In this document: in pieces, positions 23,397-35,674 of the stretch
How positions within the stretch are numbered: position 1 is the stretch's first letter
Layout: each line of letters starts with the position of its first letter
Assembly (NCBI GenBank): GCA_030141605.1
Contig: JAQGDQ010000182.1
Span: 1 to 45,000 of the forward strand
DNA: 45,000 nt
Origin: Tubiluchus corallicola
Lineage: Eukaryota > Priapulida > Priapulimorpha > Priapulimorphida > Tubiluchidae
Direction of reading: 5' to 3'
Notes under the pieces: generated by a model
Seen by the model: the letters and a program-made list of their open reading frames with translations, nothing else
Told to the model about the DNA's origin: nothing
Databases searched by the model: none
Made by a program: the position numbers and the translations under genes

Positions 23397-26300
23397 TTAA
23401 TCTTCCTTTTTAGTCCCTCTGCCTTTAAATTCGTCCATAAATTCGTTGATACCCATATACTTTGCCAATTCGTATAGTGCATCAGTTGGCAAAAATCTGA
23501 AAACAAAGATTGGCATATAGCTAGGAAAATGTCAAAAAAATAAGCCTCTAGCACAAGATTTATTTTGCTTTATATTGAATTTCATAATTTTCACTCACTA
23601 CATAAGGCCGGATTTTGCTAAGAAGAGAGTGGAATAAATTGTGGAATGGAATAAATTACAAACGCCAACAATAAAATAAACTTGCAGGAAAGCCCAACGA
23701 TGGCTTGGCAAGCCTATTTCAGAGCCCACCAACTATCTCCATGGTCAAGGAATAAAACAGTAAGAACTTCAGAAAGTATTCTAGATAAATGGTATACGTC
23801 GTCATATACTGCGTATCCGCTTAGTGGCTGAATGTAAGCAACGCCATATCTGATCAGTAACTATTGGGTGATTGTCGGCTATTTCGTTCGGCCATACAGT
23901 GCGTGGGTATTTATGAGGAAGGATGCATAACATAGATCCCAAACATCTCGCTGAGTCACTTCTCCACTTCTGGGTAGGCCTATTGTTCTCTATAATGAGC
24001 TAAGTTTTGGTATCTCAGCAGCCATCTACATTAAGCAGGCACTTCACCTGAGAGTGTGATAAAATATTTGTACAATTCTTACTAGATAAATGTGAGCATC
24101 GTTCAAACTGTGCATATTTTCAGTTTCAGTATGATTTTAAAAAGCCCTAGTCATCGACCACTAGTGAGTAGAACATTGTAGCAAATAAATGATTATTGAA
24201 ATTATTCTGTAAGTTGCAACATAAATATGAAAATATAGACACGAAGCTCTAGTCCATTATTATGTAGTATCTTCAGGTGAAAAGGAATAAAAATGCACGC
24301 GCGGAAAAATCTCAATATAAAGGATACAATCGCTAATAAATCCCAAAATCTTGCAGCACAAAGAAACGACAAACAAACACAAAATTTTACCAATAATTAT
24401 TACAAGCAGGAAGAATAAAATAGTAAATAAAAAATAGCCAACAGAAAGCTCTTGGTGAATATGAAAATTTAGCAAATAGTTTGTCGTGTATTAAGCAGAA
24501 AGAGACGAAATAATAAAATTGCTTGTGGCGTGTTACGAATTAAAAGAGAAAACTCTATAAATTTGCTGTGATGTAAAATAGAACTTTGAAAAATACTCAG
24601 AGCACATGAGCATCGTCACTGAAATATAGAGCTCTGCAAATCTGATTGAAGTTTGGCTACTTCAGTCTACATACAATTTTCGTTCTGATCAAGTACATTT
24701 GTTTTAGTCAGGTTTTAATAAAAGAGGACAAGTTTAAATCTAAAGACGAAAACAAGAAGTAAAAGATCAACGACATTAACTCACTTATGCATGCATTCAT
24801 TCATTCATTCCTTCCTTCCTCCATTCATTCATTCTTTCATACATTCATTTATGCATGCATTTACTCATTCATTCATTTTTTCGTGCATTCATTCAACCAT
24901 TCATTCGTTTAGTTTTTTGTATAACAATTGGAAGTCATCAAAGCAAATTAAGCGAAGCGATACTTACGGTTTCAATGCCATTACGAAGTACAGAATCCTG
25001 GGTAGAATGAGCAGTCTTTGATTGATTCGTATAGCTGTTACAATTTTATCGGTTACATAGTCTTGGTCAAGTTCTGGCAAAAGGGTAGGCCACCTGCGAA
25101 AAATACCAGAGACAGTTGGTATAATTCTATAGGCAATGTAAATTGTTTCGTATTACTTTCGTTACCAGATGGCAGCACCGTGCAGCACCCAGCTTTTGTT
25201 CAGGCCGGTGAAGGTAATGATAAGCGTGGCGTCACTTATGCAACTTCTGAGTGGGTAAGGACCTGGTACGTAATTAAACATCTTCGGCCAGGCAAAGAGG
25301 TGTGTGTCTTTTCTAGTCACGCCTAGTAGCTTGACCTGTTACACCATATGTTATGGGTGCAAATGCTAAAAAGTGATATTCTTTTATCTCAAAGGCAAAT
25401 TGTTTGCGAGCACTATATTCAGTACTTCAAACTACATTTTTCTGACAGTTTTAGGTATGTACTTTCAATGATAAGCATTATTCAAAATGACGTTCAGTTT
25501 TAAAATAACCAAGTAGAGGCGGGTGTAAATTTGTGCCACAGCAGTTCGTGGCAACTTGAGTTAGCTGACTGTCAACTCTGAGTGTCTGTCAGATAAAGAA
25601 TTTATATAGGCAAAACAATATTTATGTGCTTTACTGTGAAACAGAACCAGTGCACACTGCTCTCTACTGGCATTTACTTTGCTTGCATCCATTTGTTAGT
25701 ACCTTGATTATCAGTCTCCACTTTCATCTGTTGCTCAGCAATACTTACTTTGATTTAGCACCATCAAACATTCCCGTGTTAATGACGTATGGGCACACAC
25801 AAGTAGTCATAACGCCATCTTTTCCTTTAACAGCCAACTCCAAACTGGAAAAAATAACAAAATAATTATCAACTACATCTGTTGAAACAAACAGCGGAAT
25901 GGAATTTTATTTTGCTTTTGTTTACATTTGCCCTAAGTTGTGTTGGCATTGGATAAAATGTCAGCTTGCCATTTTCAGACTGGCGGTGATTTTGCCTATT
26001 TTGTAAAACCAATAGGCTAGAGGTTCTGTATTTACAAAGAGTTGTTTATGTGGAGGGTCGTCCAGCAAAAAACGTTCTCCCTATACCAGCACCATGCCCT
26101 TCATTTTGCTAGAGGCACCTGTAAAAAGACTCACGTGATCGTGTAGCTCGTTTTCTCGTATTTCCAAAAGAAATTTCCCTTGATGCCCAGCCAACCACCG
26201 CCAATACGGTTTCACTCCAATGTGTTCCAATATTAGCGGGTGAAAAATCGTCAAAAACAGCTGTTTTTGTTCACTGCCGTGTAGGAAAATTGCCCATCGG

Positions 26301-27580
26301 CACTTAGTGAGAGGCTTAGAGGGAAATTTATAGCTCTTTGGCGAGGAAAAACTGGGCTATATCACTGGGTTTTTACAAGAACCTCTGCAAGGTGAAGAAT
26401 TGTGAGTTAAATTAGGGAACGTTTTTTCCAAACCCTGTATACGCTTGTGAATTAGCTTTAATCTTCTTTGTAGACAGTATTGAAAGAAACTGTTGAGAAG
26501 CATTAAACAGGATGACGAGTAACCAACCTCAACGATTCGTGGAACCCAACAGCACCAAACTTGCTAGCGCAGTAGTCTACTAGCCCATTGACTCCTGCAA
26601 ATCCTGCTGAACTGGATATTGTGACGATATGCCCATGATTCTTCTCCATCATACTAGGCAGGAAGGCTTTGGTTGTCTAAAATGGAGACAATGCGTCAAA
26701 ATAGTCAAATGATTCAGCATAAAAGACTAGCCGTACGCCATCATGTTTCACACAGGGATTGCCAGCAGCCCATTTTAAAGAGTTATCAAATGTAGCTATG
26801 AAAGTTAAAAAACTAAAAGAATAGAAGTGACGTTTGCATAGTTAATAAGACCATTACCAAAATGTTAACTTAAAAAATGTAAGTGGCGAGAGAACAAATT
26901 CATTAGGAGAGGGAAATATCTGAATTCTCACCTTACTTGTGAAGAGAACGATGTTAAGGAAAAACGAGCCTGGTTTGTAAAACTTATGAGTGATCACTTG
27001 TAAAATTGCTTTAGGGCACCTTTATCTGTTGTAAGAGCTATTTACTTTCTTGGTAACTACATTCGAATGAGACTAAACACCTCTGCTCGAGTTTGGCATA
27101 TGAATATTTTTTTATATAATTTGAGTGCGACAATACAGCTTGCAGAATGCCAAACTGCACAGAAGAGATCTTTCTGAACCAGGCTTGTGAAACGTCATCA
27201 TTACTATTTATTGTCCATTCAACAATGGTCACGAAGCATCGTAAATAACCGCGTGGTCACACGCGCGTGTTTCAGATGAATGCATAATGACTGCCCGAGC
27301 TCGACATTCACTGTGGGCGTTTTCATCCATTATGCTGAATTTGACCACGCAGCTAACCGTAGAAAACTGATCGTAGCTAAGACACCTCTTTTGTTTCAGT
27401 ACTCATCTTATGGAGATATCATGATAATGAATTAGGCTCTCGTTTCTCCATATACACTAACGTTGAGCAGGAATCCGTTGTTCAATGCTGGATATCGGTG
27501 TGAAGTGTGCCAAAGTGTAAAAAAAGCCAGGCGCGACAATGTTTTATCATCAATGTCATAATCGTCACCATAATCATATG

Positions 27581-27614
<34 letters not shown>

Positions 27615-30266
27615 GTGGCAGCGTCAGTGAGAGCAGTTTTTAACTGAGTGCATGTAGTAATATATCATACAACAGGCCTACACATACATCACAACCATTA
27701 CAATTATGTGGAGTTAAATGTTGATTCAGTTTTGAGATAGTTGTACCCACGAGCTAATTAAATATCTAAATAAAGAAGAATACTCATAAATACTGTAACC
27801 ATTTATCTCATCTGTATTCATATTTTGCATTTGGAGGTTAGCAATTGAGGTTTCCTCATGTCTTTAACTAAACAGGCTCAGAGTTTTTCAAATCCTTGGT
27901 CCTAAACTTAACTGTTAATTACTTGTATACAGTGATTAGTTTCTCTTAACTATGTATAAGTGGCTCTGGTTAATTGCATGCTGACTGAGAACAGAGCACG
28001 TGAATCAAGAATATGCTTTGATCCTATGGATTGATAGCTCAAGTGGCCTAATGCCACAAAATCTTGGTTCGAGCACTGATTGACTCACACTTTTTAAAGC
28101 CAAATTTCTAAATTTAATTATTAATTAAAATCTTTAAAATGATGTTGTTACTGCGTTGCGTCATCTTTTAGGATACCCGGTCAGTTCTCAGTGGGATTTT
28201 ATTGTGTGAACACTTTAATAGTAGTTTATGATAATTTCATGCGATGCAAGCGCCTATTAGTTAAACGCGCTGATAAAATCAAACACAATGAAATGTAAAA
28301 CAAAGCTTCAATTTTTAGATCCAAAACTGCAAAATCTGTAGAACTCATTAAAGAGCGCAGATTCGTAGAGATGAAATCGCGTGAGCCCTTCAAATTTCAA
28401 ATGACTGTGTATAATTTAAAGAAATCTCACTGAAAACAGTTCGATTAGAGTGGACCAGTGATTTATATGTACATACGAGGTTTCGAGCTTATTTAATTAT
28501 TGAGCGATGTGTAAACATTTGTGGGCACATTTTGCTAATTTATTTTATTTAACTTCTGTCTGCAATAAACTGTAAGCACAAAGTTAAGAAGACACAAACT
28601 ACACAATATTTACACAATAATAAAAGGACCATCTGACTGCGATGAGATGTTGTTTTATAATGTGAAATTTTTATCAGCTTTAGTGATCAAAGCTCTAGCT
28701 CTCGTTACAGTGAAATGCCTCATCCTACATACGTTACGTTTTTAGCTAGGACATCTAACAGAAGATAATACGTGAATACGATTCCAACGACAAAAGTATG
28801 CCAAAAGTATCAAAGTTCACTTGTCGAGTTTAGGCATTCCTATGGTCCATGGACACTACTAGCTCACAGAATTTTGTTTGACCACCAAATCACGATCTGT
28901 GTCAAGTAAACCTAACACACACTTGCTTTCTGGAACGAAACTAAGATAGGGAATCCGCCAAGTTGGAGGTAAAAGGATTTCTCGGGACGACATGAGGACG
29001 TGACGGTTTAATTGCATTTAATTAATCTAAACAACATTGAACGTTTCTATCCATTCACAGTCCTGTTGATGGCTTGTAACTTTGCCATTTCAATTGCATG
29101 TTATTTTTTCCATCATTGTGTGTCATCAATCCCTGTTTGTTCATTGTTTCTGCTTCTAGTCTCGAAAATTTCATTTTTTGGAGCCAAACCCTTATGCTGT
29201 CTAGAAATGCCTATGTAATAGGTTATATTCCTATAAGATTTTGCTGATCTCCACCCCACTGTCCCAATGCAGTCTTAGATGGATCAGTTGTTGATTAAAT
29301 TGTTAGTGAGAGGAGAAACAGCTGGGTCATATACACATTACATAATGATTTTGATACATTAAGCACATGGTCCAAAGTGGTGTATTACGTGCAGATAATA
29401 CATTATTTTAGCAACAATGTGGCGAAATTCATTATTGGGTTTATCCAACAGAAGGTACGGGTAGGGTTATTGATGATAAACGCAAACATTTGATTTAATC
29501 TGTTCAAAGAAGAAAGAAACCGTGCACGCAAGACCAAACATAAGAATTACGTCAAAAGAACATCAACGTTTATGCAAGTGTTTGAACTTACTAAGGCCTG
29601 ATAATAAATCCAGTGTCCTCTGGCGTAATATCGCAGACTTACTCTAGGAAAGGGCGTGAATTAGTAGTAGCTACTAGCTAACTAAAGAGCAAAAAGTATA
29701 TAGCTGACGCAGTCATGTCATTACGTGCTAGTTAAACATCGTGACAGGAACAACTAAAATTATTTTACCCAAAAATGCGCCGTTGTGTTGACGTCAAACG
29801 TTTTTTGTATCAGATGATCTGGAGCATCTAACAGTTTCTTCCCAGTAACAATCCCAGCATTGTTTATTAGCATTGTTATATCACCGACTTCCTCTTTAGT
29901 CTTTTTAGCTGCTTTGTAAATCTCTTCTCTGCTACTAACATCTACTTTGTACGTATAAGCTTTAGCACCTGTTTTGCGAACCTCTTCGGCTGTTTCTTCA
30001 TTAGCTTTGTCATTGATATCCCACAGTACTAACGTACAACTCAGTTTTGCTAGCTTTGTGCTAAGCAGACGACCTAAACCACTACCAGCTCCTGTTATGA
30101 GGACTATTTCTCCACTAACTTCTTTGCTCTTCATACTATCTGGCACAAAAAACATGACTATTGCTTTGACAATAAAAATGTGCAATAGCACCATAGTCAC
30201 AATTGTCTCTGTAATAGATGGCCATATATTAACCATTTTTTGCTTTATGGTGTCTAGCAGAGGCAT
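23397..30266 (-). CDS. SDR-A: SDR16C-type short-chain dehydrogenase/reductase (epidermal retinol dehydrogenase 2 / RDH10 / HSD17B11-like), 5 exons
   Basis: Minus-strand exons: 30266-29769, 26676-26528, 25844-25749, 25093-24968, 23496-23397, joined by GT-AG introns in phases 0,2,2,2; 322 residues. An in-frame TGA ends 4 nt before the ATG. Residues 16-42 form a hydrophobic segment ([20 protein letters not shown] core), expected to anchor the protein to ER or lipid droplets. The Rossmann motif is TGAGSGLG (58-65). Asp83 in LWDIN at the end of strand 2 predicts NAD(H) preference. NNAG is at 135-138. The catalytic tetrad is Asn160, Ser188, Tyr201 and Lys205 (DYCASK), all present. [11 protein letters not shown] follows in exon 3, and FMDEFKGR near the C-terminus matches the SDR16C ending. 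The family oxidises retinol or 17-beta-hydroxysteroids and related lipids; the actual substrate cannot be told from sequence. Intron 1 is the longest (3.1 kb). SDR-B lies head-to-tail upstream. Confidence 0.92.
24791..24910. repeat. (ATTC)n tetranucleotide repeat
   Basis: An imperfect CATT/TTCA array with CTTC and ATGC variants, in SDR-A intron 4. It produces a spurious His/Ser/Phe-rich open frame. Confidence 0.9.
26053..26438. mobile_element. foldback MITE with long inverted repeats in SDR-A intron 2
   Basis: The two ends of this 386-bp segment are inverted copies of each other over well over 100 bp. The left end has GCAAAAAACGTTCTCCCTA, and the right end read inverted has GGAAAAAACGTTCCCTAA. 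Further in, CTTCATTTTGCTAGAGG pairs with CTTCACCTTGCAGAGG, then TGTAAAAA and GTGAT, and AAGAAATTTCCCT with ATAAATTTCCCT. The unpaired loop is about 26220-26290. The right tip reads ACAGGGT when inverted, as in many Tc1/mariner-type termini, and is followed by TATA. No coding frame. It lies between exons 2 and 3 of SDR-A. Confidence 0.65.
27243..27357. repeat. short inverted repeat in SDR-A intron 1
   Basis: GCGTGGTCA (about 27251) and TGACCACGC (about 27343) face each other across about 85 bp. A further AGATGAATGCATAATG near the left arm is matched by an inverted CATAATGGATGAAAA near the right arm. It may be a very small MITE or a hairpin. Confidence 0.4.
27581..27614. repeat. (ATC)n microsatellite
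   Basis: Eleven uninterrupted ATC units in SDR-A intron 1. Confidence 0.95.
28045..28085 (+). repeat. tRNA-like relic in SDR-A intron 1
   Basis: TAGCTCAAGTGG resembles an A box and GGTTCGAGCAC a B box, but only about 31 nt separate their starts and no acceptor stem is visible. It is best read as a deleted tRNA-derived SINE head, not a tRNA gene. Confidence 0.3.
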
Positions 30267-31229
30267 TCTTCAAAAACTGTTCTTTCTTGCACAATATAAG
30301 AGTGTAAAATTGATAGGAGCCAACAAAACTGATGTTTGACAGCACGTTATAACTATTGATGTATGTAATCGATAAATCTACGGAAAGCGCATAAACTACT
30401 GTTAGCGCCATGCGGTGCATGCGCACCAAAATGCTAAGCTATGAGCTGTTAAAGCTTGTCCTTGACTTAGTTTATAAAGCGTAGACTGGGTCGTGATAAA
30501 AGCACCGCCTAGTGGGGGTTAATTTTGTTTCAAGCTTGGTTTGGAGACGATAATTAGATACTAAATTGATTCATGAGTTTACTTTACCAGGAATAAAAAC
30601 TAATATTTTATCATACACTGTGTCATCTACAGAGGATGTGCTGAAGTGTTGGCTGTTGTAATAATTATAGAGTCCCCTGTAAGACTTTATAGATCATACG
30701 TATTTGCTTATCAGTTAGAAACGTATGTTGTAACGGAGGGTTACAGCGTTTAGCTTAAAGGATACATAGACTCAATAGTTGAAACCACAATATTTTTTAA
30801 TCAACATTGTATAATACACATCATATTGATAATACTGATAATTAGAATATAAATCATAAATAGATTACAAGTTTTATAAATTAGAACTTAATTTATAGAC
30901 AAAATATATGTGAATTAGGATCCTTTATAAAAGGCTTAGCTTTATTACAATGCAGCGCCGCACTCGCCACCAAAGATAAAGGTAGGTTTATATTCAATAG
31001 TACAGTAAAAAAACTAGTATAATTTATTCAAAAATTAAAACCACGTTACAATCATGACATGTATGATATGTTCTTGGTTACTAAAAAAAGAAAGTGGAAG
31101 TTCTGTAAACGTATCACCATGTAAAACCTCAATAAAACACTTAAAGCAAAAAAATGCAGTTATCAAAATTGTTAACTTTTAACATGTAATTTGGCATGCT
31201 GGAGAAATGGCATGCCTCTTAAGTTAATA
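30267..31229. other. upstream region of SDR-A
   Basis: Holds the SDR-A 5' UTR and presumably its promoter. GGTGCATGCGCACC (30414-30427), about 150 bp upstream of the ATG, is a near-palindrome resembling an NRF1 site (TGCGCATGCGC core with one mismatch). Beyond about 30.6 kb the sequence is AT-rich with nothing recognised. Confidence 0.4.
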
Positions 31230-31976
31230 CATAAGATTATGGATATGTATAAAATAAATAAAATAGCTTATTTTATGGATTTTTGAAATTTTATTTTATG
31301 GATATCAATAAAATAAGAAATAGACTATATCTGGAACGAGATGCTCAGCGGGAAATCAATTAAACAGTTAAAACAGGAGTGCTTGAAACGTGTTTTTAAA
31401 CACGCAGGACTTAGTTTTAATTTTATCGGTTTCATATCACTTCAAATTTAATCAAACTTTACGAGACAATGCCTTGTAATTCATCACTTCAGTTCAAATA
31501 ATTCGTCTATTTGGTACGAATGTAGAATGCCCTCTAGGCTGAAGTTTCCGATCCAATGCCTGTATTCAGTTTTGATTGCCTATTGCTTTGCACCTTCTTT
31601 TTCTTCCTTTCCGAAATGTACACAAAACAGACACTCTACAGAGAGTACGTCTCTGGTGGCTGGGTCTCTCTCTATTATTTTCAGACCGAACTCCAGCTCA
31701 TGCTTTGGTTAAAACTTCGCCATCTTGATAACAAAAAGACAATGAGAAAAAACAATGTAAAAGAGCAAATCCGGAAATGCGCTTTTGTTGGTTTGCTTTT
31801 TCTCTTTCTCTCCTTCTAACGTTCGTTTTCAGTGTTGCCAATGCTTACAACTCGTTACTTTGTGCAAAAAATCACAAAAAATATTTTTTTATTTTATGCA
31901 TTTCTTATTTTATGGATTTTTCAAATTTTATTTTATGGATTTTTGGTCTTATTTTATGGATATCCATAATCTTATG
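31230..31976. mobile_element. DNA transposon relic with 17-bp terminal inverted repeats and subterminal repeat clusters
   Basis: The left end CATAAGATTATGGATAT (31230-31246) is the exact inverse of the right end (31960-31976). Inside each end the word TTATTTTATGGAT recurs: two copies on the left and three on the right, also in inverted forms such as ATAAAATAA, as expected for transposase-binding arrays. The 747-bp interior holds the broken zinc-finger-like frame described separately. No target duplication was recognised at the flanks. The right end lies 100 bp from the SDR-B stop codon. Confidence 0.7.
31580..31723 (-). pseudogene. broken reading frame with zinc-finger-like motif inside the 31.2-32.0 kb transposon relic
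   Basis: From an ATG at 31723 the frame reads MAKF, a TAA at codon 5, then about 40 codons including ERDPATRDVLSVECLFCVHFG, ending at a TAG (31582-31580). RDP-x-T followed by C-x2-C and a basic/acidic run resembles the N-terminal zinc-finger region of some transposon-encoded proteins. Only the first two cysteines are visible before the stop. Whether the element encoded this frame or captured it is unclear. Confidence 0.4.
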
Positions 31977-32075
31977 CAGCCTGCAGTCTTAACAAATCCT
32001 TGTTTGATTCAAGGCTTCTTCGTCAAGGCGGAACCCAGCATAATTAGTTAATTACGCTAGACGTCACGGTCTTGC

Positions 32076-35000
32076 TTAATTTACCCCTACTCTTCCTTTG
32101 AAATTATCCATAAAATTAGGAATGCCAGACCAATGCCCCACTATGAATGCTGCCTCTGGTGGCAAAAACCTGAAACACAATCATCACCATCACGTTAAAT
32201 TACTTTTAGAATACGAATATTTAAATGATTGTACTTGTAAGGCTTTTCTGTAAAGCAAATTATTATTATTAAACTTATTGTTAAATTTTAATTGAAAGCA
32301 AACAGAAGTAGTGACTTGCACAAAACGTAACACTAGTCATTTTTTCACAAATACAGAGTAAAAACCACTTGAAGTCTTTTTAGCAGCGAATTGCTATAAG
32401 TTTTATTCATTTTAGCTAACTTGCTAGTTAAAATAACGTGTTAGGTTTCTTCTACTAACTGAATATCAGCAAGAGATCAACTGAATATGGGTCATCTGCT
32501 AACTAAGAAAATTTTAATAACTGAAAGGCAAGCAAAACATTTACCCTTTAAGCAAGAATGCAAAGTAGAGAACCCTGGGCATTATAAGGATCGTTTGATT
32601 CGTCTGAATGGCTTGCACAATTTTATCTGTTGCATAGTCCTGGTCCAGAGCTGGTATCAATTTTGGCCACCTTTAAAAAATTAATAGTTATACAGTATTT
32701 ATGCGCATAGAGGTCAACGTAATAAAAAACGAATATGTCAGTTGACTGCCATGAACACGTGCCGTCAGATTATTTTTTATCTATGACCAGCTATGTGAGC
32801 CGTCCTCAGCTTTGTCTCTTCTCGTCCCTAGGATAATCTGTTAACATGTGGGAGCAATTTTGAGACTCTCTTAATGAACGTAATAAACGCATAAATATAT
32901 AATAAGGACGTATTATCACACAAGCTAAATAGTTTCAGCGCACACCATGTTTCTCCAAAAAGGATTTTGTTATTGGAAATTTAGTCAGCAAACCTACAAA
33001 TTCTGCAAAATTACAAAAAGAAACAATAGACTAGTTTCCACGTTTCCATTAATTACATGTAAGCATATAACTTACACAAGTAATCAGGCTGCGCCAGTGA
33101 AACTGCACTTTTCATGAGCACCAGTGGTAATATGTACTAGATTAACATGACACTGAGAACATTATCTTACTTGGGCATTACTCCTTCAAACATTCCAGTG
33201 TTGACAATATATGGACAAACGCACGTTGTATGAACTCCATCTTTTCCCAACGTTTTAAGTTCTAGCCTGGCAATAAAAACAACAAAACAGTTTTTAGATA
33301 TTGTTTTTCATATACAGCAAAAGTTACAGAAACACAATTTACGAAAGTAAAGCATATAGGACTAACATTGTAAGATTCGTTTAACCGAAAGCTATCTCGT
33401 TTGGAGTATTATATCCATCTTACGTTTGGTCAGAACATTATTATAAGTCCAGAATATAGTATATATATATATATATATTCTTTCCAGTCCCTAATTTATT
33501 AACGACGCCCACTGTTCTTAAAACCGATTGCTAAGTGTACGTTATAGCAAATTAGCTAAAATCAATAAATTTAGCTAAATTCGCGATAAAATCAGTAAAA
33601 TTAAAAAGGCACGAAAAATGTTATTAATGTTGCATTTTAATGTAAAATAGTGGCATGTCTGGGTTACTGTAAGCATTGGCCTGTAGTTTTGTAAAGGTAA
33701 TATGTAATAACATAACCTGTAGGCTACGTCAAATTTTGTAGGGCATCAACTAACGCTAATTCTTAGCTCCACTACATTTATCCCTTATTTTTTGCAATAT
33801 ATTATTCTTTTGAGGTCGAGATCGAATTTCAGAATACATATAATCTCTCCTGCCTAAAGTGTCAATTTAGTAAATTTGGGTGCATTAGCTTGTGCAGTTG
33901 TCAAGTTTTTGAATCCTAAAGGTGGACCAAACCACTGATTGGTGGTCTAGACCTTTAATCTAAGGTCACTTTACTATTGTAATGGGTGTTATTCAATGGC
34001 CTACTCAAATTTACATTTTATGTTTTTTGGCTTCACTCGTTTATTTCATGTAACCCAATTTAATCCCGCGAGGTATTAATTTCATAACATCTTTTTCACC
34101 TGTGATTAAACTCTTGGTTGATATAGAATCCAAGAGTTCGTGAAAATGACCTTTGGTATTAATGACCACCCTAATATTTGTATATACCACTACAATCGGT
34201 CCATATGGGGCCTTCGGTACTATTTGGTACTAAAATCTTTGCAAATTTAGTTGTCTAGCTCCTTTCGGTTTGCCACATGTTACAACTATATTTTTTCTCT
34301 TCCTACACGTTCTCCTACTCTTCTTTTCGTTTTTCTTTCCTTCATTTTAAGCAATTCTATGGCTCTGTGCTGCACTGCAAGCAAAAACGATCAAAGTAAT
34401 GAATCACGACAAAACTGAGAGATCTTTCCAAAGAAGACAGGCATTGAATAATGTTATTAATTTTGGCTTAATTTCATTTATATTATCTCATAAGACTTAA
34501 TTAAACCTAGTTTAAACAAAATTGAGTTTAAATGAGGAAGCCGAGTTGTTTTTAAGCGCAAACCTTAAAGATTCATCAAACCCAACAGCTGCAAATTTAC
34601 TGGCGCAGTAATCTGCCAGCCCATTCACTCCTGTGTGTCCTGCACCACTTGCTAATGTGACAATGTGACCATGATTTCTTTCCAACATGTATGGCAAAAA
34701 TGCCTTAGTTGTCTGCAAAATAATTATCAGATCTGTAAATTCAGCAAGGCTATTGTCTTTTGCCAGATAAGTTGCAACTTAGTAAATTTTAAACTGTGAC
34801 AAAAAGAAAAAGACTCTAATTACTATTCTGACTTTAACATCCGCACAATAACTCTAGCAATTATTAATTCTAATCGTTCGATTCACAGAAGAAGCCGCCC
34901 GTTTCTCATTTCAAGAATCGAACGTTTGAGCCCGAAGCATTTTGATTTCTTGGCCGACATATTGGTAGCCTATCTGACGAAAACTTGGAGGTGCAGTGTT

Positions 35001-35639
35001 AGGCTGATAATAATAATTATTATTATTAATTTTATGTAGTTGTAGTTGAAAGTGTGAAGCTTTATAACATGCGAGAATATCAAATTGAGGGTAAATGATC
35101 ATCACATATTAGAAAATCGTATCGCAATACGATTTATACTGTATAAATGTGGTAAAATGCTGCAGTCGTTTTGGTCTTTGATCTACAGGTACAACTATCA
35201 TTTAGCTTCCACATATTAATGATTTACAGTTGCTTTTACATACATGGTTTTATTTAACATCATATTGTTATCTAAGAGCACCTGTAATCATAGTTCTACA
35301 AATCAGGTACTATTTGTCTTAGAAAACAGTTCACTGGAACAGTTCAAAGTCTGACTGTCTGATGTGTAGGGGTATATTGTTCAACTTTAATTTATTAATA
35401 GCAATCTTGTATTTTGTTTCCAATGCTTATGAGGTAAACCTAAGTTCAATAGGCGAAAAGTCAAATAAGCAATTTTTGCATATTTTTAATCATCTAGGTG
35501 CGGTAATAAGCTAAAATAATATGAGTAATGAAAGTTATTAATGTAGAACATGAGATGTATTGACAAAATAGAATGCAACAATCATTACTGCATTCTGTTA
35601 TTACTGCTAATGTTACTGCTGCAACGGCTGCTGCTGCTG

Positions 35640-35674
<35 letters not shown>

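Noticed and set aside
25018-25326. Plus-strand 102-codon open frame
   Set aside because: Its start is antisense to SDR-A exon 4 and the rest matches no known protein, so it is probably chance.
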